Below, piece by piece: positions 45,953-54,246 of a stretch of DNA of 64,000 nt. The first letter of the stretch is position 1; the number at the start of each line of letters is the position of its first letter. The notes below the pieces were generated by a model that was not told where the DNA came from, ran no database searches, and was given only the letters and a program-made list of their open reading frames with translations. A program made the position numbers and the translations under genes. This stretch comes from a virus, in the IMG/VR virus record IMGVR_UViG_3300042922_001182, positions 62,001-126,000 of that record, one strand, 5' to 3'.

Positions 45953-45996
45953 GTTCCCCCTCCCCCCTCGCCCCTCCCCTTAGGGGGCGGGGGAAC
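45953..45996 (+). terminator. C/G-rich hairpin before the polymerase gene
   Basis: GTTCCCCC pairs with GGGGGAAC, with a CCCCT/AGGGG stem inside. No T-run. Confidence 0.45.
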
Positions 45997-46029
45997 ACCC
46001 CAACGCAGAACCAGGAGGTAAACGAACGC

Positions 46030-47823
46030 ATGCTAGACAAGATGCCCGCTGGGGGCAACTACCAGCTCCTCAACGTCATGTACGCCAAGCCCGGCCCCGA
46101 GATCGGGTGGGACAAGGACCACGTCGTCCTGGTCTACCGGGACGAGGACACCAACGAGAAGAGGGTCCAGGTCATCGACGACCCGAAGTTCACCTGGCAC
46201 ATCAACAGGGAGGACACCTGGCTGAAGACCCCCGTGCGGGCGGTCCAGCCCCAGGACGTGGACGCCATCACCAGCCTCTACAGGGACCGCTTCCGCGACA
46301 TGGCGGAGGAGCTGGACTTGATGGCCTTCTACAACGAGAAGCGCAAGTCGGGCAACCGCTACCTGTGGAACCAGCTCCACCTCAACTACAACGTCCACGG
46401 CACCGACACGGACATCCGGGACTACTTCATCGCCCAGTTCCTCGACAGGTACCCCTACGAGGGCAAGCTCAACAAGCTGACCAAGGGCTACTACGACATC
46501 GAGGTCAACCAGAACGACTTCGACGGCACCTTCCCGGATGAGCACTACGCCCCCTGCCCGATCGACCTCATCACTGTCTTCTTCGACCAGGACATGACGT
46601 GCCACACGTTCGCCCTGGTGTTCGAGGACAACCCCCAGATGATGGCCCTGGACGAGGACGCGTTCAACGCCAAGACCGTGGAGCGCATCAGGGCCGAGAC
46701 CGGGGACACCATCACGAGCGAGATCCACTGGCACTACGACGAACTGGAGATGATCAAGGCGTTCTTCGACCTCGTGGACGAGAAGGCCCCCGACTACATG
46801 CTCGCCTGGAACGCCAAGTTCGACCTGCTGACGCTGATCAACCGCATCAACCAGCTGGGCGCCCGCATGAGCACGGACGACATCGTCAGGGTCCTGGGCA
46901 TCACCGAGAGGCAGGCCTCCGGCAAGGACCGCATCACCCCGGCCGACATCATGTGCTCCAAGAGGATCCCCATCCAGATCCCCCCGTACTTCAAGGAGGA
47001 CACGCGCACCCAGGAGCACGCCGACAAGAACGAGATGTTCGACTGCTCCTCCATGGCCATCTGGATCGACCAGCTCATCGCATACGCCCAGCTCCGCAAG
47101 GTGTCGGGCAAGAAGGACAGCTACGCCCTGAACGCCATCGCCGAGGACGAGCTGAAGGCCAAGAAGGACGTGATGCCCCCCGGGGCCAACATCCGCAACA
47201 TCAACCTGGTGGACTACGAGGCGTTCGTGTCGTACAACATCAACGACGTGATCCTCCTCTACCGCCTGGAGAAGAAGAACAAGGACATGGAGCAGCTGCA
47301 CAACCTCGGCCTGATGACGCAGACCCGCGTCCAGAGGGCTATGGCGAAGACCGTCTGCCTCAAGAACTTCTTCTCCAAGTTCTGCAAGATCCAGGGCTGG
47401 ATCATGTCGAACAACCGCAACCAGACGTACGGCAAGGAGGGCCCGCCCTCCGACAAGTTCCTGGGCGCGTTCGTGGCCGACCCCAACATGAACATGCCCG
47501 CAGGGGCGGACATGGGGAACGGCAGGCGCTCCCGCTACCTGTTCGAGAACGTCATCGACATGGACCTCTCGTCCCTGTACCCGTCCATCATCCTGGCGTG
47601 CAACATCGACGTCGGCACCCAGATGGGCAAGCTGCTCTTCGACACCTACGACCACGTCGCGGCGGACGGGACCCGCTTCACGATGGAGACGGAGGAGTCC
47701 AAGGAGAGGGCGGCGTCGTTCTGCGACAGCATGGCCTCCAGGGACATGGCGGCCATCGGCAACAAGTACTTCGGCCTCCCGAGCGTGGAGGACATGGTCA
47801 AGGAGGTGGCTCTGTGTCTGTGA
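46030..47823 (+). CDS. Family B DNA polymerase, truncated after motif A
   Basis: A 597-residue N-terminal portion of a family B replicative polymerase. The 3'-5' exonuclease is complete: Exo I KGYYDIEVN (D156, E158), Exo II AWNAKFDLL (N261, D265) and Exo III SYNINDVILLYRL (Y402, D406). Polymerase motif A is intact (VIDMDLSSLYPSII, D512), but the frame stops 80 residues later. Motif B (KxxxNxxYG), motif C (YGDTDS) and the thumb are missing. The next genes have other functions and their own starts, and no C-terminal half is in this window. So either the enzyme is split with a partner elsewhere, or this copy is inactive. ATG 46030 follows CCAGGAGGTAAACGAACGC. Confidence 0.87.
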   Translation: MLDKMPAGGNYQLLNVMYAKPGPEIGWDKDHVVLVYRDEDTNEKRVQVIDDPKFTWHINREDTWLKTPVRAVQPQDVDAITSLYRDRFRDMAEELDLMAFYNEKRKSGNRYLWNQLHLNYNVHGTDTDIRDYFIAQFLDRYPYEGKLNKLTKGYYDIEVNQNDFDGTFPDEHYAPCPIDLITVFFDQDMTCHTFALVFEDNPQMMALDEDAFNAKTVERIRAETGDTITSEIHWHYDELEMIKAFFDLVDEKAPDYMLAWNAKFDLLTLINRINQLGARMSTDDIVRVLGITERQASGKDRITPADIMCSKRIPIQIPPYFKEDTRTQEHADKNEMFDCSSMAIWIDQLIAYAQLRKVSGKKDSYALNAIAEDELKAKKDVMPPGANIRNINLVDYEAFVSYNINDVILLYRLEKKNKDMEQLHNLGLMTQTRVQRAMAKTVCLKNFFSKFCKIQGWIMSNNRNQTYGKEGPPSDKFLGAFVADPNMNMPAGADMGNGRRSRYLFENVIDMDLSSLYPSIILACNIDVGTQMGKLLFDTYDHVAADGTRFTMETEESKERAASFCDSMASRDMAAIGNKYFGLPSVEDMVKEVALCL

Positions 47824-48260
47824 TTCACAAGAAGGGTCTGCACAAGGTGGGGCTAGAAAGGCCCCCCTTGGACATCCCGAAGGCGATCGCCCTGCTGGAC
47901 GAGCTCAGGACGACGCTGATCAAGCTCGGCTACAACGTCGAGCACAAGGCGAGCGACACCTACCTGTGGCTGGTCCTGTACGAGAAGGACGACAAGGCCC
48001 CCGTCTCCAGGGTCTATGCCCACAGCAGGGCCCTCCAGGTCGAGCGCTGCACCGGGGAGGGCGACCCGGGCCCGTTCATCGACCGGGCGGGCGAGGTCAT
48101 CTTCGATCAGATCGACGACCCGGAGGCCGTGGACGACTACGGCTGGATCCCGGTGGCCCAGGTCGAGAACGGCCGCCTCCCCTTCGAGGAGTGCCTGGAC
48201 ATCCTGGTGGACCTCCTGACCCGTGGTGCGCAGAAGCGCGCCTCCTGGAGGGCCAGGTGA
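47814..48260 (+). CDS. Unknown 148-aa protein
   Basis: Not recognised. GTG at 47814 has AAGGAGGT six bases upstream, inside the polymerase gene, which it overlaps by 10 bases. This strong site argues against a frameshift joining it to the polymerase, and it holds no polymerase motif. Alpha/beta with a C-terminal basic tail (GAQKRASWRAR). Confidence 0.58.
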   Translation: MSVIHKKGLHKVGLERPPLDIPKAIALLDELRTTLIKLGYNVEHKASDTYLWLVLYEKDDKAPVSRVYAHSRALQVERCTGEGDPGPFIDRAGEVIFDQIDDPEAVDDYGWIPVAQVENGRLPFEECLDILVDLLTRGAQKRASWRAR

Positions 48261-48640
48261 TGGTGAGGCACAACGGCTCCGAAGGCGGTAGGAGGTTCGC
48301 GGAGAGCTTCATGGAGGCCTCCCAGAACATCCACGCCCGCATGTCCCAGGAGGCGGTCTGGCTGGCGGGCTTCCGCCGCCTGGCCGCCGTCCACGACAAC
48401 AACGGCTGGGTGGACCGCGAGCGCAAGACCATCAAGGTCCTGGCCGACCCCCGGCTCAACCGGGGCGTCAGGGTGGGCTCCCTGGTGGCCCTCATGGACC
48501 CCTACCTCAACGGCGAGTTCCAGCTGGTGGAGATCACGGCCATCGACCACCCCGGCCAGAGGCACAACGACTCCGCCTACGGCCTGCACTACCGGCACGT
48601 CGGACCGAAGATGAAGGTCCCCCAGGAGGCGTACCAGTGA
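48260..48640 (+). CDS. Unknown 126-aa protein
   Basis: Not recognised. The ATG at 48260 overlaps the previous stop (TGATG). N-terminal helices (RRFAESFMEASQNIHARMSQ), then a beta barrel-like part (RGVRVGSLVALMDPYLNG, EFQLVEITAID). Overlaps the next gene by 4 bases. Confidence 0.57.
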   Translation: MVRHNGSEGGRRFAESFMEASQNIHARMSQEAVWLAGFRRLAAVHDNNGWVDRERKTIKVLADPRLNRGVRVGSLVALMDPYLNGEFQLVEITAIDHPGQRHNDSAYGLHYRHVGPKMKVPQEAYQ

Positions 48641-48834
48641 AGAGCCTCTTCGCAAAGAACCTCAACTACACCAGGCAGGGCCTGAAGTTCAGGTCGGAGG
48701 TCCAGGAGGTCGCCGAGATGCTGGCCCAAAAGATCGAGGAGAGGGGCTACGACCCCCACCACGCGGCGGAGGTCCTCTCCCTGGAAGTACTGACGGCTTA
48801 CAAGGCCATCGCGGATAGCAAGAAAGGTAGCTAG
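48637..48834 (+). CDS. Unknown 65-aa protein
   Basis: GTG at 48637 overlaps the previous stop (GTGA), with CCCAGGAGGCGTACCA upstream. A small helical protein (SEVQEVAEMLAQKIEERGYD, HHAAEVLSLEVLTAYKAI). No family recognised. Confidence 0.53.
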   Translation: MKSLFAKNLNYTRQGLKFRSEVQEVAEMLAQKIEERGYDPHHAAEVLSLEVLTAYKAIADSKKGS

Positions 48835-48840
48835 AGCACT

Positions 48841-49263
48841 ATGAACTTCGACCCCAAGGCCCAGCAGGAGGCCGTCGCCCTCGTCAAGGCCCTCTCCGAC
48901 AAGCTCGGCGTGGCCGCAGACCAGGCCTACAAGCACGTCTACGGCCAGATCATCGCGGAGGGCGTCAGCGCCCTGATGCTCAGCCTCGCCGTCATCGCCA
49001 TAGCCTTCGCCCTCTCCCACGACGCCGCCCGCAAGGCCACCTGGGCCTACGGCGAGTGGCGCGAGGCCAAGAGCAAGGACACCAGCTACGGCGAGGGCGA
49101 CGGTATGTTCATGATCTGCCTGCTCTGGAGTGGCGTGGCGATCGCCTGCGGCATCACCCTCGTCTGCCAGCTCTACGAGTTCGCCGCTGCGCTCAGGACG
49201 CTCTCCAACGCCGAGTATCACACCCTGCAGCGCATCCTGTGGCTCGTGGGGCAGCTGCGATGA
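48841..49263 (+). CDS. Two-helix membrane protein, 140 aa
   Basis: Function unknown. The ATG at 48841 follows GAAAGGTAGCTAGAGCACT. Two hydrophobic segments (about residues 42-58, SALMLSLAVIAIAFAL, and 85-107, MFMICLLWSGVAIACGITLV) are separated by a charged loop. The topology would suit a holin or a membrane-effector protein, but no lysin lies next to it. Overlaps the next ATG by 4 bases. Confidence 0.58.
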   Translation: MNFDPKAQQEAVALVKALSDKLGVAADQAYKHVYGQIIAEGVSALMLSLAVIAIAFALSHDAARKATWAYGEWREAKSKDTSYGEGDGMFMICLLWSGVAIACGITLVCQLYEFAAALRTLSNAEYHTLQRILWLVGQLR

Positions 49264-49823
49264 GCGAGCAGTACTGGCCGCCCAAGGAGGCGCGGAACAC
49301 GGAGACGGCCCCCATCCGGGTCTTCGTCAACCCCGGTAGCACCCGCATCGGCTACGAGATCTACCCGGACGAGGTGGCCGCCCTCCCCTCCGACGCCAGG
49401 GAGGACCTGGCCAAGCTCCTGGAGACCATGGCGCAGCACGTCCGGGGCGTCGACACCGGGCTGATCGACAGCGTCCGCGAGCCCGAGAGCCTGGAGGACT
49501 GCCGCAAGGCCCTCCACGATGCCCTGGCCGGTCACCCGGCCAACATCACCGTCCAGCAGCGCTCCGACCTCGTCGAGGGGACGCTCAAGCGCGTCGAGCG
49601 GCTCGACAAGCCCTCCCTGCCCCCCGGCACGAGGGTCCTGGCCGGGATGCGCAGGTACACCGCCATCATCGCGCCCGGGGACCCCATCGACTGGCTTCCG
49701 GGCAAGGTTCTCAGGAAGACCTACTTCGACAAGTTCGCCAACAGCAACCACTACGAGGTGGAGCTGGACACCGGCGACATCGTGAGGGTCGACGACAACA
49801 TGATCAAGAAAGAAAAGGTGTAG
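49260..49823 (+). CDS. Unknown 187-aa protein
   Basis: Not recognised. The ATG at 49260 overlaps the previous stop (ATGA). N-terminal strand pattern (IRVFVNPGSTRIGYEIYPDEV), helical middle, and a C-terminal small beta domain (HYEVELDTGDIVRVDDNMIK) that looks SH3-like. Confidence 0.58.
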   Translation: MSEQYWPPKEARNTETAPIRVFVNPGSTRIGYEIYPDEVAALPSDAREDLAKLLETMAQHVRGVDTGLIDSVREPESLEDCRKALHDALAGHPANITVQQRSDLVEGTLKRVERLDKPSLPPGTRVLAGMRRYTAIIAPGDPIDWLPGKVLRKTYFDKFANSNHYEVELDTGDIVRVDDNMIKKEKV

Positions 49824-49826
49824 CCC

Positions 49827-50342
49827 ATGCTACGAGACCGCATCAGGGCCTTCTTCGACAGGCTCTTCGGGTACGAGATCATCCTCGGCGACGTCGACCC
49901 CAAGGAGATCGAGCAGAGCAACGGGGAGCTGCACGCCAACGCCCACCTGGCGATCGCCATCGAGGAGGTCTCCAAGGCCTACTCGGACCTCCCCACCGAC
50001 CACCCCGGCGAGCGCCCCCTCCGCAGGGCCCTGGAGCACCTGGGCGGCGTCGCGGGGCGGCCCCTTATGGGCCCCCACCGGGAGTACGTGCCACAGGGCA
50101 ACCTGGGGTGCCCCGAGCTGGTGGAGGCCGGGTCCCGGTTCACCTACGTCAAGGCCGTCAGGGACGCCGCCCGCCTCGCGCACATGGAGAAGTACGCGGC
50201 GGAGCAGGGCATTTGCCCCTCCTGCCATCGGATCGCCATGTGGTGCCCGTGCAAGAAGTTCCACACCCCCGGTAATACCCCGGAGTGCTTCCTCGACGGC
50301 GTCGACTGCATGGTCTGCAACCAGGGTAAGCACTTCAAATAG
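49827..50342 (+). CDS. Unknown 171-aa protein with cysteine-rich end
   Basis: Function unknown. The ATG at 49827 follows AAGAAAAGGTGTAGCCC. Residues 130-168 carry CPSCHRIAMWCPCKKFHT, then CFLDGVDCMVCNQGKHFK, giving up to eight Cys/His ligands, enough for one or two zinc ions. The N-terminus is basic and amphipathic (RDRIRAFFDRLFGYEII). Confidence 0.58.
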   Translation: MLRDRIRAFFDRLFGYEIILGDVDPKEIEQSNGELHANAHLAIAIEEVSKAYSDLPTDHPGERPLRRALEHLGGVAGRPLMGPHREYVPQGNLGCPELVEAGSRFTYVKAVRDAARLAHMEKYAAEQGICPSCHRIAMWCPCKKFHTPGNTPECFLDGVDCMVCNQGKHFK

Positions 50343-50355
50343 GAGGTTTCAAACG

Positions 50356-50649
50356 ATGCCGAACTGGACCGACGAGTCCTACGCCACCCTGGGCAAGGTG
50401 ATCGTCCTCGCCATCGCCTGCATCCTGGCGTCGGGCCTCTGGATGGTGGCGGTCAACAGGCTGGCCCAGGCCCTGGGCTGGACCTTCGCGCTGGCGTCCT
50501 ACGCCCTCAAGAGCAACCTCGTCGGCGGCGAGCGCGGGGCCGGGGACGAGTACTACTGCGCCATCTGCGACGAGTGGCGGAAGAAGCCCGAGAGGGTACC
50601 GAGGAACGCCGACGGCGACTACGCCGACCTGAACAACGAGGAGGAGTAG
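50356..50649 (+). CDS. Membrane protein with C-terminal CxxC, 97 aa
   Basis: Function unknown. The ATG at 50356 follows TAGGAGGTTTCAAACG. A transmembrane helix at about residues 12-35 (KVIVLAIACILASGLWMVAV), a second weak one at 38-54, then YYCAICDEWRKKPE and an acidic tail. The stop adjoins the next GTG. Confidence 0.56.
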   Translation: MPNWTDESYATLGKVIVLAIACILASGLWMVAVNRLAQALGWTFALASYALKSNLVGGERGAGDEYYCAICDEWRKKPERVPRNADGDYADLNNEEE

Positions 50650-50847
50650 GTGACCAACCACGACATCAACACCTGCCCCCTCTGCTCCGAGACCTTCGTG
50701 CGGCCCCACGACCCCGAGACCTGCGGTGGGTGCCTGGACCCGAGGGCCCAGTGCGTCACCATCGTCCTGGAGTGCGGTACCGTCTACCCGTTCGACCAGG
50801 GTCTCCTGGATCGGCTCAAGAGGAGGGTCGAGAATGCAGGTCTTTAG
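50650..50847 (+). CDS. Small zinc-finger-like protein, 65 aa
   Basis: Function unknown. GTG at 50650 directly follows the previous stop, with GAGGAGGAGTAG upstream. TCPLCSETFVRPHDPETCGGC has two CxxC pairs 13 residues apart, as in a zinc finger. A beta-helix segment follows (CVTIVLECGTVYPFDQGLLDRLKRRV). It overlaps the next gene by 14 bases. Confidence 0.56.
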   Translation: MTNHDINTCPLCSETFVRPHDPETCGGCLDPRAQCVTIVLECGTVYPFDQGLLDRLKRRVENAGL

Positions 50848-51031
50848 CGGGGAGCAGGAAGCCAAGAACTTCAGCACCGCCGTCCGCATCGCGTCCCGCC
50901 TCCGGGAGGTCCGCGAGTCCAAGGCCCGCAGCATGGAGCACCACGACGCCAAGACGGCCAAGCACCTTCTGGACACCGGGATGCCCGAGGCCCAGGTGGA
51001 CGCTATCCTCATGGCCATCGTCATCGGCTAG
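50834..51031 (+). CDS. Unknown 65-aa protein
   Basis: The ATG at 50834 follows CAAGAGGAGGGTCGAGA inside the previous gene. Helical (AVRIASRLREVRESKARSMEH, TAKHLLDTGMPEAQVDAIL). No family recognised. Last gene before a hairpin. Confidence 0.53.
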   Translation: MQVFSGEQEAKNFSTAVRIASRLREVRESKARSMEHHDAKTAKHLLDTGMPEAQVDAILMAIVIG

Positions 51032-51040
51032 CAGATCTCA

Positions 51041-51072
51041 AGGCCCTTCTCGGAGACCCCGGGAAGGGCCCT
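51041..51072 (+). terminator. Hairpin terminator-like structure
   Basis: GGCCCTTC and GAAGGGCC pair, with CGG/CCG inside the loop, 10 bases after the stop at 51031. No T-run. Confidence 0.5.
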
Positions 51073-51096
51073 CCCTAACCCCCCAAACCCCCCGGC

Positions 51097-51108
51097 AACA
51101 CCCCGCTA
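51097..51108 (+). promoter_or_regulatory. Possible late promoter AACA-N6-TA
   Basis: AACA-CCCCGC-TA, 21 bases upstream of the ATG at 51129 and just after a hairpin. GC-rich spacer unlike the clear examples, so weakly supported. Confidence 0.3.
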
Positions 51109-51128
51109 GGCACGAGGAGGGCCACGAG

Positions 51129-51305
51129 ATGAAAAAGGACGACGTCCGCTTTGTCCTGACGGGCCAAGGCGGTTCATACGGCCACGCGGCCGACCTGCAC
51201 TCGAACCAGACCTGCGAGGTGTGCTCCGGCCCCGCCCCGCACGGCTCGACCGTGTGCGGTCCCAAGTGCGCCGAGGAGCAGTACGAGAGGGAGAACCAGA
51301 GGTGA
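51129..51305 (+). CDS. Small zinc-finger-like protein, 58 aa
   Basis: Function unknown. The ATG at 51129 follows CACGAGGAGGGCCACGAG. CEVCSGPAPHGSTVCGPKC near residues 29-47 has CxxC and CxxxC spaced as in a zinc knuckle. Its TGA overlaps the next GTG. Confidence 0.55.
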   Translation: MKKDDVRFVLTGQGGSYGHAADLHSNQTCEVCSGPAPHGSTVCGPKCAEEQYERENQR

Positions 51306-52075
51306 GGTACGACGCGGACATCGCCAAGGAGGTCCTCAAGGCCCTCCACGACATCAACCAGGGGCTCAAGAACGCCCCGGACGGCTGGAAGTCCTGGTAC
51401 CTCCAGCAGGGCCAGGGCATCACGGCCATGAAGACGGAGAGCGGCGGGCTGTTCGGGGTCTCCCGGGCCACCCTGTACCAGGAGGCCGAGGGGCCGCTGG
51501 CCGCCAAGAAGCCGAAGGAGAGCAGGGCGATCTCCATGCTCACGTCGGAGGACTTCCAGTTCGGCCAGGACGGCGAGCTGTTCCTGGAGGTCCACTGCAA
51601 GGAGTTCTACGCCTTCTGGGACAACCACCGCAACGACCTGGAGGGCCTGGAGCTCACCCTGGAGGGGGCGGTCTTCCACACCACCGTCCCGGGGGTGACC
51701 CTGGGGCTCGCGGCCTCCGAGGGACCGGCCGACCTGGGGCGGGTGATCGACCTGCTGGCGGACCTCTACGAGCTTCCCGAGACTAGGTTCTCAGTAGGGG
51801 CCGAGGTCTACGAGGCCGTCAAGGGATCCGATGGCGCGGTCGACCTGTACCTGGACTCCGCCCGTGGGACAGTGACCCTCGAAAACGATCCGGACCACGT
51901 AGACGCGGTTCGGGTAAGCAGCAAGTTCCTGGTCGGCTGGGGCGCCAAGGGCGTCAAGAGCGTCCTGCTCACCGACCTCCCCGCGCCGGTTGCCGGGGCC
52001 CGCATAGCCACCCTTGAGTGCCTGGGGAAGACCGCGTCCTTCGCGACGTCGTTCCCCGTGGTGCCGATGAGGTAG
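51302..52075 (+). CDS. Unknown 257-aa protein
   Basis: Not recognised. GTG at 51302 overlaps the previous stop (GTGA). N-terminal helix (IAKEVLKALHDINQGLKN), then mixed alpha/beta (AVFHTTVPGVTLGLAASEG, VDLYLDSARGTVTLENDPD), ending in a strand-rich part (GAKGVKSVLLTDLPAPVAG). Confidence 0.58.
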   Translation: MRYDADIAKEVLKALHDINQGLKNAPDGWKSWYLQQGQGITAMKTESGGLFGVSRATLYQEAEGPLAAKKPKESRAISMLTSEDFQFGQDGELFLEVHCKEFYAFWDNHRNDLEGLELTLEGAVFHTTVPGVTLGLAASEGPADLGRVIDLLADLYELPETRFSVGAEVYEAVKGSDGAVDLYLDSARGTVTLENDPDHVDAVRVSSKFLVGWGAKGVKSVLLTDLPAPVAGARIATLECLGKTASFATSFPVVPMR

Positions 52076-52084
52076 GGGGACGAC

Positions 52085-52195
52085 GTGACCGCCTACGACT
52101 GGACCCTGGTCGGCGCCCTGGCCGCCGTGGTGCTCCCCCTCCCCCTGGGCCTGCTGGCCCTCGGGCTCACCCCCACAGAGAGGAAGACGAAGTGA
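52085..52195 (+). CDS. 36-aa membrane peptide
   Basis: GTG at 52085 follows TAGGGGGACGAC. Almost the whole peptide is one hydrophobic helix (TLVGALAAVVLPLPLGLLAL), ending in a basic tail (TERKTK). The stop overlaps the next GTG (GTGA). Unknown role. Confidence 0.45.
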   Translation: MTAYDWTLVGALAAVVLPLPLGLLALGLTPTERKTK

Positions 52196-52683
52196 CCGAC
52201 GACAACGAGACCAACAGGGCCCCGCGCCCCGGGTTCACCCCGCCCACGGGGCCCGCCGACCCGTTCCGGAACCTGCCCGAGAGGCTGAGGCCGCCCGGCG
52301 ACGACCACCTGCGGCACACGCCCAGGCTGTTCCAGGACCCCGAGCTGTTCCCGGCGGCGCAGAGGTCGCCCTCCCTCGGCGACCACGACGGCGACCTGGA
52401 GGAGACCTACGAGGTCTGCGACGACGACCCGGCGCTGGTGCTGAGCATCGTCAAGGGCGGCCGGCCCCAGACGGCGCTCATCGTCGAGCAGGACGGCACG
52501 TTCCGGTTCTGCCCGAACGGCTACAGCGAGGCCGTTAGGGTCTCCCCCGACGGCACCTTCCTGGTGAACGGCGAGGAGGTCACCTGCGACAGCGACCTGT
52601 ACGCGGGGTTCGCCAGGATGTTCAAGGGGCTGTACGACGGCGGCACGCCCGTCAGGCTGATCACGGAAGAGGAGGCAGAGTAG
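52192..52683 (+). CDS. Unknown 163-aa protein
   Basis: Not recognised. GTG at 52192 follows GAGAGGAAGACGAA. The first 60 residues are Pro/Arg-rich and disordered (PRPGFTPPTGPADPFRNLPE). The rest looks beta-rich (QTALIVEQDGTFRFCPNGY, VRVSPDGTFLVNGEEV). The stop adjoins the next ATG. Confidence 0.57.
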   Translation: MTDDNETNRAPRPGFTPPTGPADPFRNLPERLRPPGDDHLRHTPRLFQDPELFPAAQRSPSLGDHDGDLEETYEVCDDDPALVLSIVKGGRPQTALIVEQDGTFRFCPNGYSEAVRVSPDGTFLVNGEEVTCDSDLYAGFARMFKGLYDGGTPVRLITEEEAE

Positions 52684-53073
52684 ATGTTCGTCGACAAGAA
52701 GAGGCTGAACTACCCCGGGGACGCGCTGGCGGAGGCCTCGCAGGACCTGAACCGCAACCTGGAGAGGATGGCCGAGGTCATGGCGTCCGTGCGGCAGCAC
52801 GAGGAGGAGCTGAGGCGCCTGCAGGGGATCAAGGAGATGGTGGAGCGCGACATCGCGTCCTCCCGGGCGGCCCTCCTGGAGGTGGCCGGTGCCGAGCTGG
52901 CCCTCGCCGCGAGGCAGAGGGAAGAGGAGGCCCGCGAGCCCCTGGGGGACTTCCTGACCGAGGTAAAGTCCGAGAGGGCCGACCCCTCCCTGGAGGAGCT
53001 GAGCTCCCGGCTGCGCGGCGACCAGCCCGAAGACTACAACGTGACGCTCCGCAGCGGCGTACACTTCCAATAG
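52684..53073 (+). CDS. Coiled-coil protein, 129 aa
   Basis: Function unknown. The ATG at 52684 directly follows the previous stop, with GAGGAGGCAGAGTAG upstream. Residues 17-85 form a coiled coil (EASQDLNRNLERMAEVMASV, QHEEELRRLQGIKEMVERDI), then an acidic tail. Likely an oligomer, but the partner is unknown. Confidence 0.58.
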   Translation: MFVDKKRLNYPGDALAEASQDLNRNLERMAEVMASVRQHEEELRRLQGIKEMVERDIASSRAALLEVAGAELALAARQREEEAREPLGDFLTEVKSERADPSLEELSSRLRGDQPEDYNVTLRSGVHFQ

Positions 53074-53084
53074 AGAGAAGAGAC

Positions 53085-53873
53085 ATGACCGAAACGCACA
53101 ACCCCATCACCCCCATCGCCTCCTGCTACGTCCACCGCGACGGCAGGTTCCTGATGCAGCTCCACGCCAAGGAGGGCGTGTGGTTCCCGCCGGGGGGCAA
53201 GATCGACACCAAGGCCAACGAGCTGCCCTACGAGGCCGCCGCCCGCGAGACCCTGGAGGAGACCGGCATCAGCGTCTTCCTCCCCGACCCCACCGTCATG
53301 GACGGCAACACGGTCGACCTGCCCCTCCCCGTCGCCATGCAGACGGAGACCTACATGGGCAAGGACGGCGTGGAGCGGGTGTACCTGAACCACGTCTTCG
53401 TGGCCGAGTGCCCCGAGGGCGCGGAGTACAGCGGCAACCAGGAGAGCCTGGACCACGGCTGGTTCACCCCCGCCGAGATGATGCTCCTGCCCAAGTTCCC
53501 CCTCGCCATCCAGAAGCGGGCCGCGTCCATGCTGGTCTTCGTCGAGACGATGAAGTCGGCGGGCATGTGGCCCTACAACAGGCCCAAGACGCTCCTGGAG
53601 GTCTTCGCGGAGCAGACGGTCCCGTACCAGCCGCTCCCCGAGGGCGGCCTGGGCCGGATCGCCAGCAACATCCTGAAGAGCGTGGGCGAGGAGTCGGACG
53701 AGTTCGAGATCCCCAGGGCCTGGACCGAGGGAGGCGAGCACCGCTTGGACATCGACCGCATTTCACAGACCTTCCACGTACCCTCGGAGATGATCCGATC
53801 CGACGAGGAAACCAAGAACTTCATCGGCGCGACCGAGCACGTCGTCCCGATGACCTTCAAGGACCGTGCTTAG
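53085..53873 (+). CDS. Nudix hydrolase
   Basis: A 262-residue protein with an N-terminal Nudix domain that cleaves nucleoside diphosphates linked to another group. The Nudix box is GGKIDTKANELPYEAAA then RETLEETGI (residues 37-62). It has the REUxEExGU core intact and two extra residues after the glycine relative to the consensus Gx5Ex7. The C-terminal 100 residues (PRAWTEGGEHRLDIDRIS, VPSEMIRSDEETKNFIG) are not a known domain. Phage Nudix enzymes may clean the nucleotide pool or decap RNA or NAD-linked molecules. The substrate cannot be told here. ATG 53085 follows AGAGAGAAGAGAC. Overlaps the next gene by 8 bases. Confidence 0.85.
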   Translation: MTETHNPITPIASCYVHRDGRFLMQLHAKEGVWFPPGGKIDTKANELPYEAAARETLEETGISVFLPDPTVMDGNTVDLPLPVAMQTETYMGKDGVERVYLNHVFVAECPEGAEYSGNQESLDHGWFTPAEMMLLPKFPLAIQKRAASMLVFVETMKSAGMWPYNRPKTLLEVFAEQTVPYQPLPEGGLGRIASNILKSVGEESDEFEIPRAWTEGGEHRLDIDRISQTFHVPSEMIRSDEETKNFIGATEHVVPMTFKDRA

Positions 53874-54243
53874 GATCTACACCGGGGAGGTGGGCAAGTA
53901 CCGGGGGCCCCACGGGCTCGACGTCACCGCCAGGAGCGGAGACCCGGTGTTCGCCCCCTCCTGGGAGATCGTCATGGGCAGCAAGTCCAGGAGGATCACC
54001 AGGGAGCGGTACATAGCGGAGTACGAACGCCTCCTGAGGGGGCAGTTCAAGGCCAACCTGGGGCGGGTGGAGGAGGTCCTCTCCCAGCCCTCGGTCGTCC
54101 TCCTCTGCTACTGCGACTGGAGGAAGGAGTTCTGCCACAGGCGCCATCTGGCGACGGTGCTCAAGCGCTTGGCGGACAGGGTCGGCATCGGAGCCGAGAT
54201 CATGGGGGAGGTCTCAAGGACCAACAGGCCCCCGGAGGAATGA
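53866..54243 (+). CDS. DUF488-like protein
   Basis: A 125-residue protein with the features of DUF488 and related phage proteins. It has an N-terminal strand with a GDPVFAPSWEIVMGSKS stretch, the helix ITRERYIAEYERLLR, and the C-terminal signature VVLLCYCDWRKEFCHRRHLATVL (family: VxLxCxExxxxxCHRxxLAxxL). The Cys and His-Arg are thought to form an active or binding site, but the biochemical role is unknown. GTG 53866 lies inside the Nudix gene (TTCAAGGACC upstream), so both are made together. Confidence 0.7.
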   Translation: MLRIYTGEVGKYRGPHGLDVTARSGDPVFAPSWEIVMGSKSRRITRERYIAEYERLLRGQFKANLGRVEEVLSQPSVVLLCYCDWRKEFCHRRHLATVLKRLADRVGIGAEIMGEVSRTNRPPEE

Positions 54244-54246
54244 CGA

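Noticed and set aside
47814-48260. Second half of the DNA polymerase after a frameshift
   Set aside because: The downstream product has no motif B, C or thumb and starts from its own strong ribosome binding site.
48841-49263. Holin call for the two-helix membrane protein
   Set aside because: Topology alone is not specific, and no endolysin or spanin gene is adjacent.
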